From: JAOUEA01 sp963810945
GTDB taxonomy: Bacteria > Actinomycetota > UBA4738 > HRBIN12
Reading direction: 5' to 3'
DNA length: 64,000 nt
Assembly (NCBI GenBank): GCA_963810945.1
Contig: CAWEPI010000008.1
Coordinates: 992,001-1,056,000 of the forward strand
In this document: positions 46,711-56,536 of the stretch, piece by piece
Layout of the letters: every line of letters begins with the position of its first letter
How positions within the stretch are numbered: the stretch's first letter is position 1
Program-made: the position numbers and the translations under genes
Notes under the pieces: model-generated
What the model was told of the DNA's origin: nothing
Database searches by the model: none
Seen by the model: the letters and a program-made list of their open reading frames with translations, nothing else

Positions 46711-48794
46711 CGATGGAGGCGCCGCCGTCCTCGGGCCTCGGCGAGCTCGAACGGGAGGAGGCGGTCGAGCGGCGGGACCTGATCTACCGCCAGCACCCAC
46801 GATGGCGTCGTCGGGCCGCGTGGGCCGCGGTGGTGGTGGTGATCATCGCGATCGGCCTCCAGCTGACGGCGGGGTTCCCGAAGGGTCTCACCGTCGATGC
46901 CGCGAAGCCCTTCAACGACTTCGTCGACTGGGTGATCGCGAATCAGCGGACGAACGCGCTGTTCGTCCACGTGATCACGCCCATGCAGTCGGCGTTCCAG
47001 TCGATCTACGACAACCTGGTGCTGCTCCTCTCCCGCCTGACGTGGCTGGGCGTGGTGACCCTGGCCGCAGCGATCGCCGGTGTGCTCGCGGGGTGGCGCA
47101 TGGCGCTCCTCGCCGCCATCGGGTTCCTCTCCTTCGGCGTGCTCGGGTTCTGGGAGGCGAGCCTCGAGACGCTCGCCCTGATCATGATCTCCGTCGCGAT
47201 CGCGGTGGGGTTCGGGATCCCGCTCGGCATCTGGGCCGGGCGACATCCCGTGGTCGAATCGGCCCTGCGGCCAGTGCTCGACGCGATGCAGACCATCCCG
47301 GCGTTCTCCTACTTCGTGCCCTTCGCGTTGCTGCTGGGCATCGGCGCCCCGCCCTCGATCGCGGCGACCGTCATCTTCGCGATCCCCCCGGCGATCCGGC
47401 TGACGAGCCTGGGCATCCGCACCGTCTCCGAGAGCTCGCTCGAGGTCGGCCACTCGTTCGGGGCGACGTCTCGGCAGATGCTCCGCAAGGTCCAGCTCCC
47501 GCTGGCCAAGCCGTCCGTGATGCTCGGCGTGAACCAGAGCATCATGATGGCGCTCGGCATCGTCGTCCTGGCGGCGACGATCGGGGCGGGCGGCCTGGGC
47601 CAGTCGGTGCTCGACGCACTCAGCACGCTCGACGTGGGCGCGGCGCTCGCCGCGGGCCTCGCGATCGTCGCGATGGCCATCGTGTTCGACCGCGTGACGT
47701 TCGCGTGGAGCCGGGGCGATCGGGCACGGCGTGACGCGGGCGGCACCCGCATCTTCGGCCTGGTGCTCTCGCGGCGTGTGGTCCTGGTGGTGGCGCTCGT
47801 GGCCGTCGTGGCCGCGGTGTTCATCGGCCGTCAGGTGATCCGTCAACAGGACTTCCCCGTGGGGCTCACGTGGTCCTTCGCGGACCCGGTGAATCAGGCG
47901 GAGTCATGGGTGCTGCGGACCTTCGGGGGGCTCACCACGGCGATGACCGGGGCGATGGTGCGCTACGCGCTCGACCCGCTCTTCAAGCTGCTGACGGGCT
48001 TGCCGTGGTGGATGGTCTGCGGCTTCGCCGCACTGATCGGGTGGGCGGTATCCCGACGCTGGACGCTGCCCCTCGCCGCCTTCCTGCTGATGGCGGCGGT
48101 CGGGGTGATCGGGATGTGGGACCCGGCCATGAACACCCTCAGCCAGGTGCTCGTCGCCGTCGCCTCCTCCGTGGTGCTCGCCGTCCCGCTCGGGATCTGG
48201 TCCGGCAAGAGCGACCGTGTCCATGCGGTCTTCAAGCCGATCCTCGACACCATGCAGACCATGCCCCAGTTCGTCTACCTCGTGCCCGCCGTGGCCCTGT
48301 TCGGCGTCGGCCGCGTCCCGGGCGTGATCGCGGCGCTCGTCTACGCGATCCCACCGGGGATCCGGCTCACCGACCTCGGGATCCGGCAGGTGCCCAAGGA
48401 CATCGTCGAGGCGTCGGACGCCTTCGGCGCGACGTCGATGCAGACGTTGTGGAAGGTGCAGCTGCCCCTGGCGCGTCCGTCGATCCTGCTGGGCGTGAAC
48501 CAGACGGTGATCATGGTCTTCTCGGTCGTGATCATCGCCGGTCTCGTGGGCGGCACCGGCCTGGGCTACCTCGTCGTGGACGGGCTCTCCCACAACCCCG
48601 GTATCGGCGTGGTGGCGGGGATCGCGATCCTGTTGATGGCGATCGTGATCGACCGCATCACGCAGGCGCTGGGACAGGCCTCGCCGGAGCGGCGGATGGG
48701 GGACCGGCAGCCGAGTTCGGTGATGGCTCCGTCCGGCGCGGGGGGAACCAGCGTAGAAGAAGGAGAACGTTCGGAAGGAGAGGAGGACGGATGA
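46707..48794 (+). CDS. proW: double-length glycine betaine ABC transporter permease
   Basis: A 695-residue permease made of two complete ProW-like membrane domains in tandem (about 100-345 and 425-660), each with its own ATPase-coupling loop: EVGHSFGATSRQMLRKVQL and EASDAFGATSMQTLWKVQL. Normally a ProW homodimer supplies two such loops; here one chain could supply both. Each half has its own membrane-spanning core (DAMQTIPAF and DTMQTMPQF mark the corresponding helices). The GTG start overlaps the proV stop and its own stop overlaps proX (ATGA at 48791-48794). Confidence 0.88.
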   Translation: MTMEAPPSSGLGELEREEAVERRDLIYRQHPRWRRRAAWAAVVVVIIAIGLQLTAGFPKGLTVDAAKPFNDFVDWVIANQRTNALFVHVITPMQSAFQSIYDNLVLLLSRLTWLGVVTLAAAIAGVLAGWRMALLAAIGFLSFGVLGFWEASLETLALIMISVAIAVGFGIPLGIWAGRHPVVESALRPVLDAMQTIPAFSYFVPFALLLGIGAPPSIAATVIFAIPPAIRLTSLGIRTVSESSLEVGHSFGATSRQMLRKVQLPLAKPSVMLGVNQSIMMALGIVVLAATIGAGGLGQSVLDALSTLDVGAALAAGLAIVAMAIVFDRVTFAWSRGDRARRDAGGTRIFGLVLSRRVVLVVALVAVVAAVFIGRQVIRQQDFPVGLTWSFADPVNQAESWVLRTFGGLTTAMTGAMVRYALDPLFKLLTGLPWWMVCGFAALIGWAVSRRWTLPLAAFLLMAAVGVIGMWDPAMNTLSQVLVAVASSVVLAVPLGIWSGKSDRVHAVFKPILDTMQTMPQFVYLVPAVALFGVGRVPGVIAALVYAIPPGIRLTDLGIRQVPKDIVEASDAFGATSMQTLWKVQLPLARPSILLGVNQTVIMVFSVVIIAGLVGGTGLGYLVVDGLSHNPGIGVVAGIAILLMAIVIDRITQALGQASPERRMGDRQPSSVMAPSGAGGTSVEEGERSEGEEDG

Positions 48795-49802
48795 CCAAGC
48801 GACGGTGGGCGATCGGTGCCCTCACGGTGGCGATCGTGATGCTCACGGCCGCCTGCAGCGACGTGAAGGACTCCGGTTCCTCGGGGAGCGCGTCAGGTTC
48901 GGCGGTGCCCGACAACTCGGGCACGACGATCACGTTCGCGATCAACCCGTGGGTCGGGTCCGCTGCCAACGTGGCAGTGGCTCAGAAGCTGCTGGAGGAC
49001 AAGCTCGGATACACGGTGGAGACGAAGAAGATCGACGAGTACGCCCAGTTCCCGGCGATCGCGAAGGGACAGATCGACGCCACGCTCGAGGTGTGGCCGT
49101 CGGGGCACGCGGCGGACTACAAGAAGTACATCGAGTTCCGGCAACGGGGTCGTGGACGGTGGGAAGCTCGGCGTGACCGGCCAGATCGGCTGGTGGATCC
49201 CCACCTACATGCTGAAGGATCATCCTGAGCTCGCCACGTGGGAGGGTCTCAAGACCGACGCCGAACTCTTCAAGACCGCCGAGAGCGGCAGCGCGGGGCA
49301 GATCCTGGACGGGGCGCCGAGCTACGTGACGTTCGACCAACCGATCGCCGACAACCTCGGGCTGAACCTGAAGGTCATCTACGCGGGATCCGAGGACGCG
49401 CAGCTCGCGGCCCTCGACGCGGCCTACCAGAAGCAAGGTCCGATCCTGATGTACTTCTGGACCCCCCACTGGGCGCAGCAGAAGTACGAACTCACGATGA
49501 TCAAGCTGCCCGACGTGACGCCCGCATGCGAGCAGGCGGCTGCCTCTGACGCGTCGAAGTACGCGTGCGCCTACCCGCAGGACGACCTGTACAAGGCGTT
49601 CAACCAGGACCTCGAGACGAGGGCCCCGGCGGCGTTCGCCCTCCTGTCGGCGATGCAGTACACGAACGACGATCAGAACATCATCGGGCTCGGCATCTCC
49701 AACAAGGAGGATCCGGCTCAGGCCGCACAGCAGTGGATCGATGACAACCCCCAGGTCTGGCAGCCCTGGGTGGACGCGGGACTGGCCGCACAGTCCTCGT
49801 AG
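48791..49802 (+). CDS. proX: glycine betaine-binding lipoprotein, one frameshift
   Basis: Substrate-binding protein of the OpuAC/ProX family. The signal peptide ends at the lipobox LTAAC (cysteine near residue 22). Conserved ligand-cage regions are visible: NPWVGSAANVAV, TLEVWPSGH, and FWTPHWAQQKY with aromatic residues expected around a quaternary ammonium group. The frame changes near 49140-49145 after KKYIEF; removing one C from TTCCGG continues as GNGVVDGGKLGVTGQIGWWIP. A consensus error is likeliest. A strong terminator follows. Confidence 0.85.
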
Positions 49803-49834
49803 AGACCGATCCAGCACACGGAGACAACCGAGGC

Positions 49835-49861
49835 GGGGGCGGTCCGAAGGACCGCCCCCGT
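49835..49861 (+). terminator. 12-bp hairpin terminator after proX
   Basis: CGGGGGCGGTCC (49835-49846) pairs perfectly with GGACCGCCCCCG (49850-49861) around a GAA loop, 33 bases after the proX stop. It separates the importer operon from the next operon, supporting an own promoter for the latter. Confidence 0.85.
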
Positions 49862-49889
49862 CGGCGTCGACGAGATGGGCCGTCCAGGG

Positions 49890-49941
49890 TTGCTGTCAGC
49901 GCAACTGAACCCTTGCTGCCGCAACACCGGGTGAGAACATC
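49890..49941 (+). promoter_or_regulatory. promoter and operator of the betaine-demethylation operon
   Basis: GTTGC-TGTCAGC-GCAAC (49890-49906), a 7-base spacer, then TTGC-TGCC-GCAA (49914-49925), which overlaps a -35-like TTGCTG. GAACAT (49936-49941) is a plausible -10 at a 16-base spacing. Arm sequence and spacings match the site at 45583-45635. Confidence 0.55.
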
Positions 49942-49968
49942 TCCGCGGACGTCGCGAGAGGAACGACA

Positions 49969-52446
49969 GTGCAGGACCGTGCCCAGACGGTGATCATCGG
50001 CGCCGGGATCGTCGGCGTCAGCGCGGCGTACCACCTCGCCGAGATGGGGGTCACGGACGTGCTCGTGATCGACCAGGGCCCCCTGTTCGAGACGGGCGGC
50101 TCCACCTCGCATGCGCCCGGGATCATCTTCCAGACCAACGGCTCGCGCACGATGTGCCGGATCGCGCAGGACTCCGTGGCCCTCTACGACGCCGTCGAGC
50201 TGGACGGCGAACGCTGCTGGTACGGCGTCGGCGGGCTCGAGGTGGCCACGACCCCGGAGCGGATGGAGGAGCTGAAGCGCCGTCAGGGGTTCGCGCGTTC
50301 GTACGGCATCGAAGACACGGAGCTCCTCACGCCCTCGGAGGCGGCCGCGAGGAGTCCGCTGCTGGATGCCTCGACGATCCTCGGGGCCTACTGGGTGCCC
50401 ACCGACGGGGCCGGCAAGGCGGTGAAGATCGTGACCCAGATCGGGCGCGTGGCCCGGGATCGGGGCGTGGCGTTCGAAGGCGGCGTGCGGGTCACGGGCT
50501 TCGACATCCGCGACGGCCGTGTCCGCGCGGTGGAGACGGACGCGGGGACGGTCGAGTGCGAGCGCGCGCTGATCTGCGCGGGGTTCTGGGGTCCCACGGT
50601 GGGCGCGATGGCCGGGATCCCGATCCCGCTGGTCGCCGTGCAGCACCAGCTGGTGTGGACCGACCCGCTGCCGCAGCTCGACGACCTGACCGGCGACACC
50701 TGGGCGCAGCAGCCGGTCGTGCGCCATCAGGACATGTCGCTCTACTTCCGTCAGCGCGACGATCACTACGGCGTGGGCAACTACCGCCACGAGCCGATCC
50801 TCACGCCCCAGACGGAGATCCGGCGTCACGGCCACGGCGCGATGCCCTCGCTCATGCCGTGGACGCCCGACGACTTCGATCTCTGCGAGGCCGAGACCGC
50901 GCGGCTGTTCCCGGCGCTCGCGGGGAAGATGCGGCCGAGCGACCCCGCACGTTCGCTGAACGGGATGTTCTCCTTCACGCCGGACGGGGGTTCGGTCGTG
51001 GGGGAGAGCGCCACCGTCCGTGGCGTCTGGGTGTGCGAGGCCGTGTGGGTCACCCACGCGGCCGGCATGGCGCGCCAGGTGGTCGAGTGGATGGAGACCG
51101 GCGAGCCTTCGTACGACCTCGCGGAGGCCGACGCGAACCGCTTCTACCCCTTCCAGACCTCCGCCCCGTACGTGCGCGAGCGCGGCGCGCAGCAGTATCG
51201 CGAGGTCTACGACATCATCCACCCGCTCCAGCAGCCGGCGAAGCCCCGCAACCTCCGGCTCACCCCGTTCTTCGCCCGCCACCGGGCCCTCGGCGCCGAG
51301 TTCTTCACGGGTGCGGGGTGGGAGCGCCCGCAATGGTTCCGAGCGAACCGCGATCGGGTGGGTGGCGTGCGGCACGAGTGGGCTCGGCGCACAGGTTGGG
51401 CCGCGCGCGGCTGGTCGCCCGAGGTGGGCGCCGAGCACCTCGCCACCCGCGCGGACGCCGCCCTCTTCGACATCACGCCGTTCGCGAAGTTCGACGTCGA
51501 GGGGCCCGACGCGCTCGCGTACCTCGAGCGTGTCTTCGCGAACCGGATCGAGCGGCCCGTGGGCTCGATCGTCTACACGGCGGCACTCACCCGGCGCGGC
51601 GGGATCCGCCTCGACCTCACGGTGATCCGCAAGGACGAGGAGCTGTTCCGGGTGATCACGGGCGGTGGCAGCGGGCCCCACGACCTGGTCTGGCTGCGCC
51701 GGCAGATCGGCGAGGGGGAGCGCGTCCGCATCACGGAGCGCACGGGATCGCTCTTCGCGTTGGGTCTGTGGGGCCCCAGGGCGCGCGACATCCTGCAGGC
51801 GGTGACCGAGACCGATGTCTCGAACGACGCGTTCCCTTACCTCACGGCGCGTTACCTCGACGTGGGCGAGGTCCGGCCGGTCTGGGCGCAACGCATCTCC
51901 TACGCCGGCGAGCTCGGATGGGAGCTGTACGGACAGGTCGCGATGGGCGACCGCATCTGGGAACTGCTCTGGGAGGCGGGTCGGGAGCACGGCCTGAGGG
52001 CGGCGGGCGGCGGCGCCTTCGACTCCCTGCGCCTGGAGAAGGGCTATCGGCTGTGGGGCCAGGACATCCACACGGAGCACGACCCGCTCGAGGCAGGCCT
52101 GGGCTTCGCCGTGCGCTGGGACAAGGACTTCCAGGGCAGGGCGGCGCTCGAAGCGATCCGCGACGCGGGAGGTCCCGCCGAGCGGCTCGCCTGCATGACG
52201 TTCGACGACCCGCGCGCCGTCGTGATGGGCAAGGAGCCCATCTGGCACGACGGGCGCGTGGTGAGCTACGTGACCTCGGCGGGCTACGGATATTCCGTCG
52301 GGCGGGGCATCGTCTACGGCTACCTCCCGGCCGCCCTCGCCACGGACGGCACGCCGGTCGAGGTGGAGTACTTCGGTGTGCGCCACCCCGCCACGGTGCG
52401 CAACGAGCCGCTCTGGGATCCCAAGGGCGCACGACTCAAGGCATAG
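49969..52446 (+). CDS. dimethylglycine/sarcosine dehydrogenase (FAD-GcvT fusion)
   Basis: An 825-residue fusion of a DAO-type FAD domain (about 1-390), a linker domain (about 390-450), and a folate-binding GcvT aminomethyltransferase domain (about 460-820). The N-terminal GAGIVGVSAAYHLAE binds FAD, and the histidine in TSHAPG is where dimethylglycine dehydrogenases attach it covalently. Such enzymes demethylate dimethylglycine or sarcosine and pass the carbon to tetrahydrofolate. Here it probably acts on dimethylglycine, because a separate sarcosine oxidase is encoded 10 kb away. GTG start with AGAGGA upstream; first gene of a long operon. Confidence 0.9.
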   Translation: MQDRAQTVIIGAGIVGVSAAYHLAEMGVTDVLVIDQGPLFETGGSTSHAPGIIFQTNGSRTMCRIAQDSVALYDAVELDGERCWYGVGGLEVATTPERMEELKRRQGFARSYGIEDTELLTPSEAAARSPLLDASTILGAYWVPTDGAGKAVKIVTQIGRVARDRGVAFEGGVRVTGFDIRDGRVRAVETDAGTVECERALICAGFWGPTVGAMAGIPIPLVAVQHQLVWTDPLPQLDDLTGDTWAQQPVVRHQDMSLYFRQRDDHYGVGNYRHEPILTPQTEIRRHGHGAMPSLMPWTPDDFDLCEAETARLFPALAGKMRPSDPARSLNGMFSFTPDGGSVVGESATVRGVWVCEAVWVTHAAGMARQVVEWMETGEPSYDLAEADANRFYPFQTSAPYVRERGAQQYREVYDIIHPLQQPAKPRNLRLTPFFARHRALGAEFFTGAGWERPQWFRANRDRVGGVRHEWARRTGWAARGWSPEVGAEHLATRADAALFDITPFAKFDVEGPDALAYLERVFANRIERPVGSIVYTAALTRRGGIRLDLTVIRKDEELFRVITGGGSGPHDLVWLRRQIGEGERVRITERTGSLFALGLWGPRARDILQAVTETDVSNDAFPYLTARYLDVGEVRPVWAQRISYAGELGWELYGQVAMGDRIWELLWEAGREHGLRAAGGGAFDSLRLEKGYRLWGQDIHTEHDPLEAGLGFAVRWDKDFQGRAALEAIRDAGGPAERLACMTFDDPRAVVMGKEPIWHDGRVVSYVTSAGYGYSVGRGIVYGYLPAALATDGTPVEVEYFGVRHPATVRNEPLWDPKGARLKA

Positions 52447-52457
52447 GAGCGACCACG

Positions 52458-53150
52458 ATGACCGACGAAGAGCTCGACCTCGCATCCCTCCCCGACGACG
52501 AGCTCGTCGCGCAGATGCACGACGACCTGTACGACGGGATGGCGCCGGAGATCGTGGAGGGGACCAACATCCTGCTGGGGCGCGGGTGGGCCGCCGACCG
52601 CGTCCTGAACGACGCGCTCGTCGAGGGGATGCGCATCGTGGGGATCGATTTCCGCGACGGGATCCTCTTCGTGCCCGAGGTGCTGCTGGCGGCGAACGCG
52701 ATGAAGGCCGGCATGGAGATCCTGCGCCCGCTCCTGGCGGAGACCGGGGCGGAGCGCGTCGGCAAGGTCGTGATCGGGACCGTGAAGGGCGACATCCACG
52801 ACATCGGGAAGAACCTGGTTGGGATGATGCTCGAGGGCGCCGGCTTCGAAGTGATCGACCTCGGGATCAACAACCCGGTCGAGGACTACCTCGCCGCGCT
52901 GGAGGAGCACGAGCCCGACATCCTCGGGATGAGCGCCCTGCTCACGACCACGATGCCGTACATGAAGGTCGTGATCGACGAGCTGGAGGCGAAGGGCCTG
53001 CGGCAGAAGTACATCGTGTTGGTGGGCGGCGCCCCGCTGAACGAGGAGTTCGGCAAGGCCGTGGGTGCCGACGCCTACTGCCGCGATGCCGCCGTGGCCG
53101 CCGAGACCGCGCAGGCGCTCGTGCTCGCCAAGCGCGCGATGGCGTCCTGA
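52458..53150 (+). CDS. methyltransferase corrinoid protein (MtgC/MttC type)
   Basis: A 230-residue cobalamin carrier. A helical B12-capping domain (about 15-95) precedes the Rossmann B12-binding domain with the lower-ligand motif DIHDIGK (residues 112-118; DxHxxG), then SALLTTTMPYMK and GGAPLNEEF contacts. It would accept a methyl group from the MttB-type enzyme and hand it to the pterin methyltransferase. ATG at 52458 with AGGAG just upstream, 11 bases after the dehydrogenase stop. Confidence 0.93.
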   Translation: MTDEELDLASLPDDELVAQMHDDLYDGMAPEIVEGTNILLGRGWAADRVLNDALVEGMRIVGIDFRDGILFVPEVLLAANAMKAGMEILRPLLAETGAERVGKVVIGTVKGDIHDIGKNLVGMMLEGAGFEVIDLGINNPVEDYLAALEEHEPDILGMSALLTTTMPYMKVVIDELEAKGLRQKYIVLVGGAPLNEEFGKAVGADAYCRDAAVAAETAQALVLAKRAMAS

Positions 53151-53169
53151 CCGAGAGGAGAGCGTCCCC

Positions 53170-53523
53170 GTGGCCGAGCTGACCGTGATCCGCTGGCGCG
53201 ACATCCCGATGCAGGTGGTGGCCCGCGGCGACGGGGGCGCGAGCGCCCGAGCGCTCCTGCCCGAGCGGTTCCAGGAGGCCGTCGACGCCGCGGCGATGGT
53301 GGCCGGCCTGATCGGCTCGGACGACTACACGGAGCAGATGGCGATGGATCGGCGCCCGTGCGACGACGATCTCGACGCCGAGGTGGCCGCCGTCGCCGCG
53401 GCGCTCGAAGCGGAGTGGACCGACGAGGTGCTGAAGGACGCGATCCGCGCCGGCGGGATCAAGGGCGGCCCGGACGTGGCCGGCCGGGGCGAGGCCGTGC
53501 GGCCGTCGCCCGAGGAGGCCTAG
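53170..53523 (+). CDS. small PF13769-type (virulence factor) protein
   Basis: A 117-residue cytoplasmic protein with the opening LTVIRWRDIPMQVVA, which I recognise as the PF13769 'Virulence_fact' domain; the family name is historical and the function is unknown. It sits between the corrinoid protein and the pterin methyltransferase, with GAGAGGAG before its GTG start and its TAG immediately followed by the next gene's GTG. This placement suggests a role in the corrinoid methyl-transfer system rather than in virulence. Confidence 0.7.
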   Translation: MAELTVIRWRDIPMQVVARGDGGASARALLPERFQEAVDAAAMVAGLIGSDDYTEQMAMDRRPCDDDLDAEVAAVAAALEAEWTDEVLKDAIRAGGIKGGPDVAGRGEAVRPSPEEA

Positions 53524-54478
53524 GTGGCGGAGACCGTCGTCAGCTCGGCGACCCGGGAGGTCGTGATCGGGACCGGCCGTCCGTTCGTCATCATCGGCGA
53601 GCGCATCAACCCCACCGGCCGCAAGAAGCTCGCCGAGGAGATGAAGGCGGGTGACTTCTCGACCGTGGTGGCGGACACGCACGCACAGGTGGCCGCCGGC
53701 GCGCACATGCTCGACGTGAACGCCGGCATCCCGCTCGCCGACGAGCCCGCGATCCTGGCGTCGACGGTCCGCCTCGTGCAGTCCCTGACCGACGTGCCGC
53801 TCAGCATCGATTCCTCGATCGTGGCAGCGCTCGAAGCCGGGCTCTCGGCGTACGAGGGCAAGGCGCTGGTGAACTCCGTGACCGGCGAGGACGAGCGCAT
53901 CGAGCAGGTGCTGCCGCTCGTGGCGAAGCACGGCGCCGCGGTGGTGGCCATCACGAACGATGAGACCGGCATCAGCGAGGACCCGGACGTGCGCTTCGCG
54001 GTGGCGCAGAAGATCGTGCACGCGGCCGCCGATCACGGGATCTCCGCCGATGACATCGTGGTGGATCCGCTCGTGATGCCGATCGGGGCCATGGGCGGGG
54101 CGGGCCGTCAGGTGTTCTCGCTCGTCCGCCGGCTCCACGACGAGCTCGGTGTGAACACGACCTGCGGGGCCTCGAACATCTCCTTCGGCCTGCCCAACCG
54201 CAACGGGATCAACGGTGCCTTCCTCGCGATGGCGATCGCGAACGGCATGACGAGCGCGATCACGAGCCCGTTGCACGAGGAGGTGCGCCAGGCGGTGATG
54301 GCGGCCGACGTGTTGATGGGCGCCGACGCGCACTGCGGCGCATGGATCGCGCGCTATCGCGAGGACGCTTCGCCGGGGCCGACGAGCGGTCGCCGTGGCG
54401 GACGCGAGGGACGGCGCCGGGCGGCCCAGGCGCACCACCGAGGCTGCCGGCGCGCCGGAGTCCCCGGCCGTGCCGTGA
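53524..54478 (+). CDS. methyltetrahydrofolate-corrinoid methyltransferase, one frameshift
   Basis: A pterin-binding TIM-barrel methyltransferase (MtgA/AcsE type) of about 317 residues that would move the methyl group from the corrinoid protein to tetrahydrofolate. IGERINPTGRKK (about 22-33), DVNAG (about 63), IDSS, and the TCGASNISFGLP loop are typical. After WIARYRED the frame changes near 54370. Dropping one T gives an Arg-rich tail that stops at 54476-54478, overlapping the GTG of the next gene as GTGA. Read without that change, the gene appears fused to the activator; the overlap and codon bias argue against a real fusion. Confidence 0.82.
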
Positions 54479-56536
54479 GCGAGACCGAGGAGGCGCTCGT
54501 CGTCTTCACCCCCTCGGGCAAGCGGGGACGCTTCGCCGAGGGGATCGACCTGCTGGAGGCGGCGCGGACCCTCGGGGTCGATCTCGATTCGGTCTGCGGC
54601 GGTCGCGGCATCTGCGGGCGGTGCCAGGTGGTGGTGAGCGAGGGCGCCTTCGCGAAGCACGGCATCACGTCGGCGGCCGCGCATCTGACCGCGTTCAGCG
54701 CGCCCGAGCAGCAGTACCGAGACCGCAGCGGCCTGGCCCAGGATCGGCGCCTCGGCTGCCACGCGCGGATCCTCGGTGACCTCGTCGTGGACGTCCCTCC
54801 GGAGAGCCAGATCCACCGGCAGGTGGTGCGCAAGGAGGCCGATGCGCATCCGATCGAGGTCGACCCCGTCGTGCGCCTGCACTACGTCGAGGTGCGCGAG
54901 CCCGACATGCACGACCCGGCCGGAGATCTCCAACGGCTCCTCGAGGCGTTGGAGGAGGACTGGCGGCTCACCGGCCTCGCGTGCGATCCACACGTCCTCG
55001 CGTCCCTGCAGCGCACGCTGCGCGCGGGCGCGTGGACCGCCACGGTGGCCGTCCATGACGGACGCACGATCATCGCGATCTGGCCCGGGTTCCACGACGA
55101 CGCGCTCGGCGTCGCCTTCGACGTGGGGTCGACCACGGTGGCAGGGCACCTCTGCGACCTGCACACCGGCGCGGTGCTGGCCTCCGCGGGCGCGATGAAC
55201 CCCCAGATCCGCTTCGGCGAGGACCTGATGAGCCGCGTCAGCTACGTGATGATGAACCCGGGCGCCGAGGCCGACATGACCGCCGCGATCCGCAGCTGCG
55301 TCGACACGATGGTGGCCGACCTCTGCACGGACGCCGGCGCCGATCCCAACGACGTCCTCGCGATGACGGTGGTGGGCAATCCGATCATGCACCACCTCTT
55401 CCTGGGACTCGATCCCACGGAGCTCGGCGGGGCTCCGTTCGCACTGGCGACCGACGAGGCCGTGCACCGGACGGCGGGCGAGCTCGACTCTGCGTGCCGG
55501 CAACCCGGGGGCCCGCGTCTATCTCCTGCCGTGCATCGCGGGCCACGTGGGTGCCGACACCGCGGGGGTGATCCTCTCGGAAGCGCCCCACGAGCAGGAG
55601 GTCGTGAACCTGATCGTGGACGTCGGGACGAACGCCGAGATCGTGCTCGGCAACCGCGACCGGCTGCTCGCGGCGTCGAGCCCCACGGGCCCTGCCTTCG
55701 AGGGTGCGCAGATCTCGTGCGGGCAACGGGCGGCCCCCGGCGCGATCGAGCGCGTGCGGATCGATCGGGAGACCCTGGAGCCCCGTTTCAGGCTGATCGG
55801 CGATGACGCCTGGTCCGACGAGCCCGGCTTCGACCCGAGCGCCGTGACCGGGGTCTGCGGCTCCGGGATCATCGAGGTGGTGGCGGAGATGTTCCTGGCG
55901 GGGATCATCACGACCGACGGCGTGATCGACGGCGGGCTCGCCGCGCGCACCCCCCGGATCGAGGCTCAGGGCCGCACGTTCTCCTACGTCCTGCACGAGG
56001 GAACCCCGCGGCTCGCGATCACGCAGGTGGACGTGCGCGCGATCCAGCTCGCCAAGGCTGCCCTGTGGGCCGGCTGCAAGCTCCTGATGGATCGCCTCGG
56101 GATCACGCGGGTCGATCGCATCCGCCTGGCCGGCGCGTTCGGGGCCCACATCGACCCCGTGCACGCGATGATCCTTGGTCTCGTGCCCGACTGCGAACCC
56201 GCCCATGTGACCAGCGCCGGCAACGCGGCCGGGACCGGCGCGCGGATCGCGCTCCTGGATCGGGGGGCGCGCCGCGAGATCGAGGAGGTCGTGCGGCGGG
56301 TGGAGAAGGTGGAGACCGCCGTGGAGCCTCGATTCCAGGAGCACTTCGTTGGAGCCATGGGGATCCCGCACGCGTCCGAGCCGTACCCGCGCTTGGGCGC
56401 GGCCGTCGACCTCCCCGCCCCGCGAACCGCCGGCGCCATCGAGGACCGCGCGCGCCGTCGCGGTCGTCGGCGAGCGTCCGATGCGACCGGCGACCCCGTC
56501 GCCGACGCCACCACCACCGAGAGGAGCGCCCCATGA
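54475..56536 (+). CDS. corrinoid-activating ferredoxin-ASKHA protein (RamA-like), one frameshift
   Basis: An ATP-dependent reductive activator that returns inactive Co(II) corrinoid to Co(I). An N-terminal 2Fe-2S ferredoxin domain (CGGRGICGRC, about residues 39-48, plus a later cysteine in GCHARI) is followed by a linker and an ASKHA/DUF4445 ATPase-like domain, with DVGSTTVAG and DVGTNAEIVL phosphate motifs. The frame changes near 55486-55492; removing one T gives ELDLRAGNPGARVYLLPC. The C-terminal 60 residues are Arg/Ala-rich and variable. The TGA overlaps the ATG of the methyltransferase downstream (56533). Confidence 0.85.

Noticed and set aside
43825..46800. Long open frame giving betA a 428-residue N-terminal extension
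   Set aside because: The extension is antisense to proV, has no family similarity, and a GTG with a good ribosome-binding site exists at 45516.
49681..52485. Very long antisense open frame over the dehydrogenase gene
   Set aside because: It is a by-product of high GC content; its composition is Arg/Val/His-rich with no domain, while the sense strand has a clear family match.
52942..55503. Long antisense open frame over the corrinoid and activator genes
   Set aside because: Same reason: low-complexity Arg/His/Val translation, and recognised genes on the other strand.
53524..55806. Apparent fusion of the pterin methyltransferase with the ferredoxin-ASKHA activator
   Set aside because: Removing one base near 54370 gives a stop that overlaps a GTG start as GTGA, the same junction type used elsewhere in this operon, and codon third positions favour that reading.
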